Part shown: piece by piece, positions 26,616 to 34,634 of the stretch
Layout of the letters: every line of letters begins with the position of its first letter
How positions within the stretch are numbered: the stretch's first letter is position 1
Origin: Armatimonadetes bacterium 55-13
GTDB lineage: Bacteria; Armatimonadota; Fimbriimonadia; Fimbriimonadales; Fimbriimonadaceae
Length of the DNA stretch: 64,000 bases
Assembly: GCA_001898035.1 (NCBI GenBank)
Contig: MKRX01000006.1
Location: 514,150 to 578,149 of the forward strand
Direction: 5' to 3'
Notes under the pieces: generated by a model
What the model was told of the DNA's origin: nothing
The model's input: only the letters and a program-made list of their open reading frames with translations
Databases searched by the model: none
Program-made: the position numbers and the translations under genes

Positions 26616-27893
26616 ATGAGATTTGAGATGAAACCGATAATCAGCACCCCGTCCCACTCACCCAAAGCCCTTTTCGCTGCGTTGGCCCTGGTTTTCCTCA
26701 CGGTCAGCCCCTTCGCTCAAGGCGGAGGCTCTCCGGCCACCCAAGGCGGTGGTCCAGGCGCCAAAGGAAACGCCGGTCCGGTCAACATGACCCCAGAGCA
26801 GGTCAAGAACGCCGCCGACAAGCAAGAGAAGATTCTTCGGGGCGAGCAAGAAGGCGTCGAAGTTCGACTCAAAGACATCGCGCGATTCCGCGGTATCCGA
26901 GCCCAGCAGCTTAAGGGCGTGGGTTTGGTCACAGGTCTGGCCGGAACCGGAGACTCGAAGAAGTCTGCGGTAACCCGGGAACTGTTCGCCAACTACTTCA
27001 AAGAGATGGGGATAAAAATCGATCCCGCCGAAGTGGACAACAAGAATTGCGCCGCCGTAATGATCACGGCCGAGTTACCCCCCTTCGCCACCAGCGGCCA
27101 ATACATCGATATCAGTGTGGAGACCATTGGCGACGCCAAGAGTTTGGTCGGAGGCACGCTCGTTCAGTCTTTCATGTACTTGGTGGGCGATAACCAGACC
27201 GTGTACGCGGCAGCCCAGGGCCAGATCACAGTTGGCGGATATGACGTAAGCGGCGGCGGTAGTTCAGCGAGTAAAGGGCACGTAACTGCGGGAACGATTC
27301 CCAGCGGAGCGATTGTCGAAAAATCGCTTCCGGCGAAGTTCGTTTTCGACAATCGGATGTATCTAGATCTGGACGATCCGGACATCACAACCGCCCAGCG
27401 CGTAACCGAGAAGTTACGGGATATGTTCCCCCAGTTCCTTCCCCATGCGGATAACGCAGGAACGATCTCGATGACGCTTCCGGAAGGCGTTTCCCCTATC
27501 CTCGCGATGAGCCAGATCGAGCCGGTAAAGGTCAAGAGTGATGCCCAGGCCACCATCGTAATCGATGAAAAGACCGGCACTATCGTCTTTGGCGCGAATG
27601 TAAAGGTAGGACCGGCGGCCATTGCCCAAGGAAGTTTAAACGTTCGAATCGATACCGTCTTCGACGTCAGTCAACCGGCGCCTCTTTCCAAGGGAGAGAC
27701 GGTGATTATTCCGACTTCCAACATCACCGTCGACGAGAAAACGGCCCAAATCGCGACTCTCGCCCCGAATACGACGGTCCAAGACCTCGCGAAGATGTTC
27801 CAGGCCCTTCAGTTGAAGCCCAAAGACATCATCTCTATCCTTCGAGCTCTTCGAACCCAAGGCGCCCTTAAGGCAAGGATCATCTCCCAATGA
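26616..27893 (+). CDS. flgI: Flagellar P-ring protein FlgI
   Basis: Forms the periplasmic P-ring, 425 residues. After a signal peptide (ALFAALALVFLTVSPFAQG) comes a Gly-rich insert and a short helical linker (about residues 33-80) not found in typical FlgI. The conserved body follows: VRLKDIARFRGIRAQQLKGV, GLVTGLAGTGDS, PPFATSGQYIDISVE, GTLVQSFMYLVG and the C-terminal LAKMFQALQLKPKDIISILR with GALKARI at the end. The stop overlaps the next gene by 4 bases. Confidence 0.95.
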   Translation: MRFEMKPIISTPSHSPKALFAALALVFLTVSPFAQGGGSPATQGGGPGAKGNAGPVNMTPEQVKNAADKQEKILRGEQEGVEVRLKDIARFRGIRAQQLKGVGLVTGLAGTGDSKKSAVTRELFANYFKEMGIKIDPAEVDNKNCAAVMITAELPPFATSGQYIDISVETIGDAKSLVGGTLVQSFMYLVGDNQTVYAAAQGQITVGGYDVSGGGSSASKGHVTAGTIPSGAIVEKSLPAKFVFDNRMYLDLDDPDITTAQRVTEKLRDMFPQFLPHADNAGTISMTLPEGVSPILAMSQIEPVKVKSDAQATIVIDEKTGTIVFGANVKVGPAAIAQGSLNVRIDTVFDVSQPAPLSKGETVIIPTSNITVDEKTAQIATLAPNTTVQDLAKMFQALQLKPKDIISILRALRTQGALKARIISQ

Positions 27894-28342
27894 GCATGGA
27901 CTTAACCGGTATGGGAAAGGCGATGGCCGTTGCGAAGGTCGCCAATCACGACTTAAAGGAGTTAAAAAAGGCGACTCAGGGATTCGAGAGCATCTTCCTC
28001 AAGAAACTGTTTACCGAACTCCGATCGACGGTGAAAGACAGTCAGTTTGGGCAGGGGCTCGGAAAGGACATTTACGAAGATATGTTCACCCAAGCTCTAG
28101 CCGATTCGGCGGCCAAATCGAACTCTCTCGGAATGGGTCAGATCCTGTACAAGCAATTTGCCCCCCGGATTGTTGACCAAGCCCGCCAAACGTTTGAAGA
28201 AGCGACGAAGCTCGCTCGAACTCAACAAAAGATTTCATCCGCAACCGCCCCAGAGGCGCAATCAACGACTCAACCCGAAGCTCCAACTTCGGATTCCGAC
28301 ACGAATACCGAAGAAGGACAACCTCTTCCATCCAATAGGTAA
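27890..28342 (+). CDS. flgJ: FlgJ-type rod-binding protein without muramidase domain
   Basis: Caps or guides rod assembly. At 150 residues it has only the rod-binding domain: LKKATQGFESIFLKKLFTEL, then GLGKDIYEDMFTQALADSAA and SNSLGMGQILYKQF. The tail is low-complexity (T, P, E, S). The C-terminal peptidoglycan hydrolase domain of enterobacterial FlgJ is absent, as in many phyla, so wall cutting must be done by another enzyme. It sits between flgI and the flgN-type gene, overlapping the former by 4 bases. Confidence 0.88.
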   Translation: MSMDLTGMGKAMAVAKVANHDLKELKKATQGFESIFLKKLFTELRSTVKDSQFGQGLGKDIYEDMFTQALADSAAKSNSLGMGQILYKQFAPRIVDQARQTFEEATKLARTQQKISSATAPEAQSTTQPEAPTSDSDTNTEEGQPLPSNR

Positions 28343-28344
28343 CT

Positions 28345-28818
28345 ATGAAAACACGTGAACTGCAAACACTCTGGTGGGATTGGCTCAGCACATCTGAGCG
28401 ACTCCTGCGATCTCTCTACGAGCAGACGGCAGCTTTGACCTTGCGAGATGTCGCACGCGTCGAACGCATTCAGCCCGAACTCGATTCGATGATGGCGAAA
28501 ATTCGCGAACTGGACACCAAAGCTGTGGCGTGCGCCCAAAAACTGGCCGAAGAGCTCGACACTGAAGCGAGTCTTCGAGGTTTGCTGCGCGTCCTGGATA
28601 AGGCCGAAGCACAGCAACTCCAGGGACTGGGGAACCGCGTGACCGTCGCCGCTCGAAACGTTCAAGCGGTCTTGAAGAAGAACCGTACATTGATCGAGAA
28701 CGAAATGACCTACATCAATGGCTCGCTGACGCTCATCGCAAAAGCAGCCGTCGATGCCAAGGGGCCCTTCAGGAACGCGGGAGTGCCATCGGCCGTTTTG
28801 GTCGATCAAGCCGCTTAG
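28345..28818 (+). CDS. flgN: FlgN-like export chaperone
   Basis: A predicted cytosolic chaperone for the hook-filament junction proteins FlgK and FlgL, 157 residues, almost entirely helical (for example TSERLLRSLYEQTAALTLRD and LQGLGNRVTVAARNVQAVLK). The FlgN family has weak sequence conservation. The call rests on length, helical content with the late 'N..l......l' segment, and the position directly before flgK. It begins 2 bases after the flgJ-type stop. Confidence 0.7.
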   Translation: MKTRELQTLWWDWLSTSERLLRSLYEQTAALTLRDVARVERIQPELDSMMAKIRELDTKAVACAQKLAEELDTEASLRGLLRVLDKAEAQQLQGLGNRVTVAARNVQAVLKKNRTLIENEMTYINGSLTLIAKAAVDAKGPFRNAGVPSAVLVDQAA

Positions 28819-28827
28819 GGGGAGTAC

Positions 28828-30216
28828 ATGCCAGGCGCATTTAACGGTCTAAACATGTCCTCAAACGCATTGCGCGCCTTCCAGCGGGCGCTCGATGTGA
28901 CGGGACACAATATCGCGAACGTCAACACTACTGGCTATACACGCCAGACGATCGACTTTAGCGCAACCGAACCGACCCTCTTTCATCAGGGCGGCACCTA
29001 CGCGCTTGGTAATGGCGTTACGATCTCATCTCTCAACCGCATTCAAGACACGTTCCTGACTCAGCGACGGCTGGCCGCGAGTGGTGATACGGGTCGCTAT
29101 GCTCAGATGGCGGATGGCCTGAAGAACGTTCAGAGCCTGTTCCTTGAACCAGGTGGCAGTGGGATTTCTGATGCGATGGACAAGTTCTTCAATTCTTGGT
29201 CCTCCCTTGGATCCAATTCGAACGAGCCGACAGCGCGAATGCAAGTGCAGCAAGCGGGTTCGACTCTTGCATCTCGCATCCGAAGTACCTATCTCTCGCT
29301 TAACGATCAGCTAACGAATACGAACAAGCAGATAAACGAGACCCTAACTCAGGTCAAGAATCTTTCTCAACAGGTCGCCGATCTTAACGGCCAGATCCGG
29401 CAAAAGATGGCTGAGGGCGCTCAGCCAAACGACTTGATGGACTTGAGAGACCAGGCTATTCAACAACTTGGCGAGTTGGTAGACGTTCACACGTACGCAC
29501 AACCGGACGGTTCCATCAACGTCTACATGAACCAGCTCACGCTGGTCGATAGCGCGGGAGCGGTTCCAACACCGATGACCTACGATACCGTCGCGAGTAC
29601 GATTTCCGACTCCACGGGCACCTTTGACGTTCGTGGTGGAAAGCTAAAGGCCCTCTTCGACTCGGCAGAGCAAATCAAGACCTACCAGACCAATCTGGAT
29701 AACCTCGCCAATACTTTACGGACGTCGATCAACTCCATTCACACCACCGGAACGAACCCGCTGGGCGCTACGGGAGTGAACTTCTTTAACGACGTCACAC
29801 CCCCGGCGACCCAAACCGGCGCCATCGACTTTGACCTCGATCCGGCGATCGCCGCCGATCCTCAGGCCATCGTCACGAGCGTTTCCGGTACTGCCGGAGA
29901 TGGGGGCCTTGCCCTTTCCGTGGCGGCCGTACGCAATCAATCTCAGGCATCCCTTGGCAACGTCACCCTCAACGGTTACTTCAACAATCTCGTTTCCGAC
30001 GTGGGAAGGCAGTCCCAATATTGGGACGCCCAGTTAAGCACCCAGCAGGCGATGAATGCTCAAATCGACAACCAGATTCAAGCCGTAAGCGGCGTGTCTC
30101 TCGATGATGAGATGGCCAACATGCTTAGGTTCCAAAGAAGCTACCAAGCAGCGGCAAAAGCTCTGTCAATCTTCGACCAAGTTACCGAAGATTTAATTAA
30201 CCTCATTAGGAGATAA
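28828..30216 (+). CDS. flgK: Flagellar hook-filament junction protein FlgK
   Basis: The first junction protein (HAP1), 462 residues. The N-terminal rod-like motif ALDVTGHNIANVNTTGYTRQ and the C-terminal helix SGVSLDDEMANMLRFQRSYQ with AAAKALSIFDQVTEDLINL are diagnostic. The middle coiled region (about 160-240) carries the FlgK-specific LNGQIRQKMAEGAQPNDLMD and LRDQAIQQLGELVDV. GGGGGAG-like Shine-Dalgarno upstream of the ATG. It is followed by flgL after 25 bases. Confidence 0.95.
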   Translation: MPGAFNGLNMSSNALRAFQRALDVTGHNIANVNTTGYTRQTIDFSATEPTLFHQGGTYALGNGVTISSLNRIQDTFLTQRRLAASGDTGRYAQMADGLKNVQSLFLEPGGSGISDAMDKFFNSWSSLGSNSNEPTARMQVQQAGSTLASRIRSTYLSLNDQLTNTNKQINETLTQVKNLSQQVADLNGQIRQKMAEGAQPNDLMDLRDQAIQQLGELVDVHTYAQPDGSINVYMNQLTLVDSAGAVPTPMTYDTVASTISDSTGTFDVRGGKLKALFDSAEQIKTYQTNLDNLANTLRTSINSIHTTGTNPLGATGVNFFNDVTPPATQTGAIDFDLDPAIAADPQAIVTSVSGTAGDGGLALSVAAVRNQSQASLGNVTLNGYFNNLVSDVGRQSQYWDAQLSTQQAMNAQIDNQIQAVSGVSLDDEMANMLRFQRSYQAAAKALSIFDQVTEDLINLIRR

Positions 30217-30241
30217 CAGGCACTTTAACCAGGTTTGAACC

Positions 30242-31126
30242 ATGAGAATCAGCACGGCTTACCAATTCGATACCTACACCAATGATATGCGCCTCGCTCA
30301 AGAGCGGTTGGCGGCCGCTGGTCGTCAGGTCTCAACGGGCAAGCGCATCACTGCTCCAAGCGACGATCCTCTCGGAACGTCTCAGTCACTGACCATGCGC
30401 AGCTATAAGTCTGCGACCGAGCAATACCAAAAGAATCTCCTAACTGGCAAGGGCTATTTGGGCTACACCGAGGACGCCCTTGCGAACATCTACGATAGCG
30501 TTAAAAAGGCATATACCCTTGCGGTTTCTGGCGCCAACGATACTGCGGACCAATCCGCCCGAGACGCGATGGCCGCGGAAATCGGAACGATCCAAGAGCG
30601 CATTGTCCAGTTGGCTAACACTCGCGGACCGAGCGGTCAATACATCTTTGGCGGTCAGCAGAACGGTACCGCCGCCTACACACTCTCCGGTTCTAGCCTG
30701 ACCTACAACGGGGACTCAAATCCCATCAACGTAGAGGTTGGTCCGTCCGAGATGATGAAGGCAAACACCCAGTCCGAACCCGTGTTGAGCGACCTCTACA
30801 CGAAGTTGGAGACTCTGAAAAACAATTTGCTAGGAGGCAATGCCGGCGCGATCAGCGGCGTGAGCATCAACGAGATGCAAGACGCCATGAAAAGCGTGAG
30901 TGCTCTCCGAAGCGATGTCGGCGCTCGATTACAGAAAATCGAGGATTACCAAACTCAGTACACCAGGAGGGTGGACGACTTAACCGAAGGGATATCTGAC
31001 ATCGAGGAAGTCGATATCTCTCAAGCAATTATGAAGTACCAGTTGGCGCAGACCGCCTACCAAGGCGCGCTAAGCATAGCCAGCAAGGGCTTCGGCTTGA
31101 GTTTGATGGACTTTATTCAAGGTTAG
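30242..31126 (+). CDS. flgL: Flagellar hook-filament junction protein FlgL
   Basis: The second junction protein (HAP3), 294 residues, of the flagellin-like family. The N-terminal part has LAAAGRQVSTGKRITAPSDD and PLGTSQSLTMRSYKSATEQY. The middle shows TRGPSGQYIFGGQQNGTAAY, a FlgL hallmark, and the C-terminus EVDISQAIMKYQLAQTAYQG with ALSIASKGFGLSLMDFI. No flagellin gene is in the window. It is followed after 8 bases by fliW. Confidence 0.95.
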   Translation: MRISTAYQFDTYTNDMRLAQERLAAAGRQVSTGKRITAPSDDPLGTSQSLTMRSYKSATEQYQKNLLTGKGYLGYTEDALANIYDSVKKAYTLAVSGANDTADQSARDAMAAEIGTIQERIVQLANTRGPSGQYIFGGQQNGTAAYTLSGSSLTYNGDSNPINVEVGPSEMMKANTQSEPVLSDLYTKLETLKNNLLGGNAGAISGVSINEMQDAMKSVSALRSDVGARLQKIEDYQTQYTRRVDDLTEGISDIEEVDISQAIMKYQLAQTAYQGALSIASKGFGLSLMDFIQG

Positions 31127-31134
31127 AAATAGCA

Positions 31135-31593
31135 ATGACCATTCTAGGCACCCGTTTCGGTGACATCGACTACTCCGCCGACGACATCATCACATTCGAA
31201 GATGGCATGATCGGCTTTCCCAAGCATCATCGGTACATCCTGCTGAACACGAAGCCGGACACCGCGTTCCGCTGGCTCCAGAGCCTGGACGAACCGACTC
31301 TCGCGTTTCTCGTGGCCTTTCCTGAGATGTTGGTCTCGGGCTATTCGCCCCTGATTGATGATCGGAGCGTAAGCGAATTGGAACTCACGGAGGAGTGTCC
31401 AAAACTGTTGCTAACGACAGTAACGATTCCCCCCGGCAAACCCAACGATATGACCACCAATCTTTTGGGGCCAATCATTGTCAACGGTGCCACAATGAAA
31501 GCAAAACAAGTCGTTCTTCAGGACGATGCGTATACTGTAAGACACCGGGTGTTTGCCGTGACCGAGAAAGTAGCTGAGCGCGCCGTCGCGTGA
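31135..31593 (+). CDS. fliW: Flagellar assembly factor FliW
   Basis: Binds flagellin and antagonises CsrA, coupling filament assembly to translation. At 152 residues it has ITFEDGMIGFPKHHRYILLN, FRWLQSLDEPTLAFLVAFPE, the variable ECPKLLLTTVTIPPG and NLLGPIIVNGATMKAKQVVL, as in the family. It lies directly before csrA, the conserved pair order. Confidence 0.94.
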   Translation: MTILGTRFGDIDYSADDIITFEDGMIGFPKHHRYILLNTKPDTAFRWLQSLDEPTLAFLVAFPEMLVSGYSPLIDDRSVSELELTEECPKLLLTTVTIPPGKPNDMTTNLLGPIIVNGATMKAKQVVLQDDAYTVRHRVFAVTEKVAERAVA

Positions 31594-31649
31594 AGCCCAC
31601 AGACTCTTAACACAGCGTTCGTCACCAGGCCACGGAGGGCATATCGAGC

Positions 31650-31859
31650 ATGCTGGTGCTCACTAGAAAATTACATCAGAGCATCGTAATCGGTGATCAA
31701 ATAGAGGTAGTCGTGCTCGAAGTTCGGGGGGAACAAGTACGTCTGGGCATCAAGGCGCCCAAAGATGTTACGGTCCACCGAAAGGAGATTTACGAGCAGA
31801 TTCAGGAAGAAAACAAGAGTGCGTCGAACGTACGGCCGGAGGACATTCCCGGCACGTAG
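31650..31859 (+). CDS. csrA: Carbon storage regulator CsrA
   Basis: An RNA-binding homodimer that represses translation at GGA sites, in this phylum most likely flagellin. At 69 residues: [40 protein letters not shown] and IYEQIQEEN, with the RNA-contact residues LTR near the start and VHR-EI later. The C-terminal eleven residues are a variable tail. A GGAGGGC sequence lies 11 bases before the ATG, so it uses an ordinary ribosome site. FliW, just upstream, would sequester it. Confidence 0.96.
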   Translation: MLVLTRKLHQSIVIGDQIEVVVLEVRGEQVRLGIKAPKDVTVHRKEIYEQIQEENKSASNVRPEDIPGT

Positions 31860-31867
31860 GAGGCCCT

Positions 31868-32317
31868 ATGGGTCTACAAGAACGCTTTCGGATTGTCTCT
31901 GCCGCCTCAAACTACTTAGTGGTCAGCAGCTTCTTGGTGCTGCTGGCTCTTTTGTTGCGTTCCGGAGGTGTCAGCCTGGCAAATGTGGCCATTGGCACTG
32001 GAATCATCTTGATTGCCAATTTTGTGTTCGTGATGTCTGGATTGGTTGCTCCAGAAATGATGGGTAATGGTCGCATTCAGTTCCCGATGACCCTCACTCT
32101 ACCAATCGTTTTTACCGCTTGGCTCCTCGTGGTCTTCTTCTTAGCCGGTCGAACCGGAAATCCTCTTGAATCCACAGTGGAACCCATCAAAAAGTTCGAG
32201 AACTGCTTTCGAGTTTATGACTTGGCAATCTTACTTATTGCCCAGTTTCTGTCCTTTGCTGTCGGTCGGCGGCGGCATCCCGACGATCCCGCACCCAGAA
32301 GTGTAGACTCCCAATGA
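31868..32317 (+). CDS. Uncharacterised four-helix membrane protein
   Basis: Function not recognised. Four hydrophobic segments (about 15-30, 38-60, 74-92 and 117-132) span most of the 149 residues. The C-terminal tail is charged (GRRRHPDDPAPRS). An AGGAGGC lies 6 bases before the ATG. It sits between csrA and ribF and overlaps ribF by 4 bases, so it is translated with them. It may be a small inner-membrane protein of unknown role. Confidence 0.7.
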   Translation: MGLQERFRIVSAASNYLVVSSFLVLLALLLRSGGVSLANVAIGTGIILIANFVFVMSGLVAPEMMGNGRIQFPMTLTLPIVFTAWLLVVFFLAGRTGNPLESTVEPIKKFENCFRVYDLAILLIAQFLSFAVGRRRHPDDPAPRSVDSQ

Positions 32318-33225
32318 TGCAGGTCCACTTCGGTATTGAACTGCTCAAAGCGGAGTGGCCCAGCGCCGTTGCCTGCCTGGGAACTTTCGATGGCGTTCAC
32401 CGTGGTCATCAAACGGTCATCTCGGCGGCCGTCCAACACGCTCGCGAGCGTGGACTACCCTGCGTTCTTGTAACCTTCGATCGTCACCCGGCATCCGTAT
32501 TGGCTCCAGACCGCTGCCCCCCTTCCATTGCGCCACTGTCACTCAATCTTCGACAAATCGAGTCTCTGGGTATCTCCGCCGCCGTCATTCTTCCGTTCAC
32601 CCACGAGCTGAGTCAAACCACGGCAACCGACTTTCTCGCTCAGGTCCTAATCGAGAAAGCGCACGCAACCGAGCTTGTAGTCGGTCATGACTTTGCTTTT
32701 GGTAGGGGACGTGAGGGGACAACCGCATGGCTCAAAGACAGAATTGCCACTTCCGTGGTGCCGCCGTTCGAAATTGACGGGCAACGAGTCAGCAGCACGA
32801 TTATCCGATCGGCCATCGAAAGAGGTGATATGGAACAGGTGGCTCACTGGCTTGGTCGACCATTTGAAATTGAAGGTGTTGTGGTTGGCGGCCAGCGCCT
32901 CGGTCGCGAACTCGGCTTTCCCACGATTAATCTCGCGAGAGCCTACGACGGCGTCGTTCCCGCAGATGGCATCTATTCCGGAAAGGCTCACACGTCTTTG
33001 GGTTCTTTCGATGCCGCAATCAGTATCGGCATGCGCCCGACGGTCAACGGCTCCAACCGTACGATTGAAGCCTATCTCCTAAACTTCCCGCCAACTGAGA
33101 TTTACGGGTACTCCGTTCGGCTTGAGGTTCGCCGGTGGATTCGAAATGAGCTCAAATTTGATTCGCTCGAGGCTCTGAAAGAGCAGATGGCCCGGGACGT
33201 GGAAATGGTTGCAAACTCCCGCTAG
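32314..33225 (+). CDS. ribF: Bifunctional riboflavin kinase / FAD synthetase
   Basis: Makes FMN from riboflavin and then FAD. The N-terminal adenylyltransferase has CLGTFDGVHRGHQTVISAAV and VTFDRHPASVLAP, then VVGHDFAFGRGREGT. The kinase half shows RVSSTIIRSAIERGDMEQVA, IEGVVVGGQRLGRELGFPTI and the flavin-binding GIYSGKAH and MRPTVNGSNRTIEAYLL. At 303 residues it is full length. Start at ATG 32314 or the adjacent ATG at 32317. It overlaps the preceding membrane-protein gene by 4 bases. Confidence 0.95.
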   Translation: MMQVHFGIELLKAEWPSAVACLGTFDGVHRGHQTVISAAVQHARERGLPCVLVTFDRHPASVLAPDRCPPSIAPLSLNLRQIESLGISAAVILPFTHELSQTTATDFLAQVLIEKAHATELVVGHDFAFGRGREGTTAWLKDRIATSVVPPFEIDGQRVSSTIIRSAIERGDMEQVAHWLGRPFEIEGVVVGGQRLGRELGFPTINLARAYDGVVPADGIYSGKAHTSLGSFDAAISIGMRPTVNGSNRTIEAYLLNFPPTEIYGYSVRLEVRRWIRNELKFDSLEALKEQMARDVEMVANSR

Positions 33226-33246
33226 CTATGCAACGTCGTTAACAAT

Positions 33247-33732
33247 ATGAAGCGCCCGATTCTGATCGTTGCCGTCATCCTGGTTGTGCTGGTGGGTATT
33301 CGAACCATCATGAGTCTGGGTGGACCAGACGACAAGCAACTCGTGCGCGAAGCTCTTAAGGAATCTATCGTCGCCAGTAAAGAAGGGCGCCCTGGAGGAG
33401 TCTTGGACAAGCTCTCCAAGAATCTGACCGTGGACGGGCAATCGGTCGGCAGTTCGTCCCAGATCAGCCAATTCATCAAATCATCCAAGCCTGATATTGA
33501 AGTTGTAAATACTGAACCGGTCGTCATTGGTGACGAAGCCAAGATCACTTCGCCCGTGAAGGTTAAGTTCAGCCTTCCAGGCGGCAACTCGATTGATCGA
33601 ACCATTGAGGACGTCACCCTGACTTTTGCCCGCGAAGACTCTATGAAGTGGCTCATATTCCCTTCAAAGCAATGGCGGCTCCGTGAGGTGACGACTTCCA
33701 GCGACATCACGAGTCTGGTCAATCCTTGGTAG
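33247..33732 (+). CDS. Uncharacterised single-pass membrane protein
   Basis: Function not recognised. One N-terminal membrane segment (residues 4-24, PILIVAVILVVLVGIRTIM) anchors a 135-residue extracytoplasmic domain. The domain begins with a helical region (DKQLVREALKESIVASKEGR) and ends in strands (ITSPVKVKFSLPGG, MKWLIFPSKQWRLREV). That layout suggests an NTF2-like cone fold, though this is only a resemblance. It lies 21 bases after ribF. A possible terminator at 33787-33809 follows. Confidence 0.65.
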   Translation: MKRPILIVAVILVVLVGIRTIMSLGGPDDKQLVREALKESIVASKEGRPGGVLDKLSKNLTVDGQSVGSSSQISQFIKSSKPDIEVVNTEPVVIGDEAKITSPVKVKFSLPGGNSIDRTIEDVTLTFAREDSMKWLIFPSKQWRLREVTTSSDITSLVNPW

Positions 33733-33786
33733 GACCATCGACCCATAGCCGCCACCAACCCCACGCAGATATAGTTGCCTACGTTG

Positions 33787-33809
33787 AGCCCGGAACAAGA
33801 GCCGGGTTT
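33787..33809 (+). terminator. Candidate terminator before the small lipoprotein gene
   Basis: AGCCCGG and CCGGGTT form a 7-bp stem (one G-U pair) with an 8-base loop and TTT at its right end. It would end transcripts from the ribF side. Confidence 0.5.
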
Positions 33810-33828
33810 AACCTAGGAGGTTCATGAA

Positions 33829-34068
33829 ATGAAAAAGCTACTGAGCATGCTTGCTCTCGGCACTATTCTCAGCGTTATGATGATCGGCTGCAGTGGCCAG
33901 CAAGAGGGCGATACCGCTCCTGCGACCACCCCTTCGACTTCGACGGAAGGCACAACTAAGCCTGCCGATACCCCTGCCACCACCTCGGAGACTCCGGGAA
34001 CGACCAGTGGTACACCGGCCGCTGGTGGAGAGACCGCTCCGGCAACCACGCCTGACGCCGGTAAATAA
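33829..34068 (+). CDS. Small Thr/Pro-rich lipoprotein
   Basis: A predicted lipoprotein of 79 residues. The signal sequence (MKKLLSMLALGTILSVMMIG) ends with a lipobox (MIGC, Cys 21). The mature part is almost wholly low-complexity Thr, Pro, Ala, Ser, Glu and Gly (for example STSTEGTTKPADTPATTSE), without a fold. The strong AGGAGG is 8 bases before the ATG used here. An earlier ATG at 33824 reads only ATG-AAA-TGA, overlapping the true start. Function unknown; it may be a surface linker. A perfect hairpin terminator follows. Confidence 0.75.
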   Translation: MKKLLSMLALGTILSVMMIGCSGQQEGDTAPATTPSTSTEGTTKPADTPATTSETPGTTSGTPAAGGETAPATTPDAGK

Positions 34069-34080
34069 CTAAACTTACGT

Positions 34081-34113
34081 AAAAAGCCCGCGCCTTCATT
34101 GGCGCGGGCTTTC
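34081..34113. terminator. Strong bidirectional terminator
   Basis: A perfect 12-bp stem, AAAGCCCGCGCC with GGCGCGGGCTTT, around a 6-base loop (TTCATT) and with A and T runs at the two ends. It serves the lipoprotein gene on the plus strand and the OsmC-type gene on the minus strand. Confidence 0.85.
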
Positions 34114-34117
34114 TGAC

Positions 34118-34531
34118 TTACAGTTTGTAAGTGCCCTCAAGCGTAATCTCAAGGTTGAGCACCTTTGAGATTGGGCAGCCAGCTTTAGCGGCGGCCACAG
34201 CTTCTTCTACCTTCGCCTGATCGGCTCCGGTCGCGACCACGGTCGTCTCCAAATGAGACTTCGTGAGAACAAGATTCTCCATCGTAATCGTCGCTTTTGT
34301 TTCGATGGACTCTGGCGTAATCCCGCGCTCACCCAATTGTGCGCTCAAGGCCATCGAAAAACAGGAAGCGTGAGCCGCTGCAATGAGTTCCTCGGGATTG
34401 GTGCCCGGTTCATCCTCAAACCGCATGCGGAAGTCATACTTCTGATCCTTAAAGGCGCCACTCTGGGTGGAAATCGAACCCTTCCCATCCTTGAGTCCGC
34501 CTTGCCAAACTGCACTTGCATTTCTCGTCAT
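34118..34531 (-). CDS. osmC: OsmC/Ohr-family peroxiredoxin
   Basis: A thiol peroxidase that reduces organic hydroperoxides. The ATG at 34531 has AGGAG nine bases upstream and is preferred to an ATG 24 bases earlier. The protein is 137 residues with the redox Cys in AAHASCFSMALSAQLGERG and the second in AAAKAGCPISKVLN, plus MRFEDEPGTNPEEL at the start of the central helix. These match OsmC. It sits opposite the small lipoprotein gene with a shared terminator. Confidence 0.9.
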   Translation of the reverse strand: MTRNASAVWQGGLKDGKGSISTQSGAFKDQKYDFRMRFEDEPGTNPEELIAAAHASCFSMALSAQLGERGITPESIETKATITMENLVLTKSHLETTVVATGADQAKVEEAVAAAKAGCPISKVLNLEITLEGTYKL

Positions 34532-34634
34532 CTGCTTTCTCCTAATCGATCCCAACTATCGAAGGTCCGATAGGTTCATTTTGATTCCATGAACTCGCCA
34601 AGAGGCGATCTAGATAGGATAAAGTCAGAAAATC

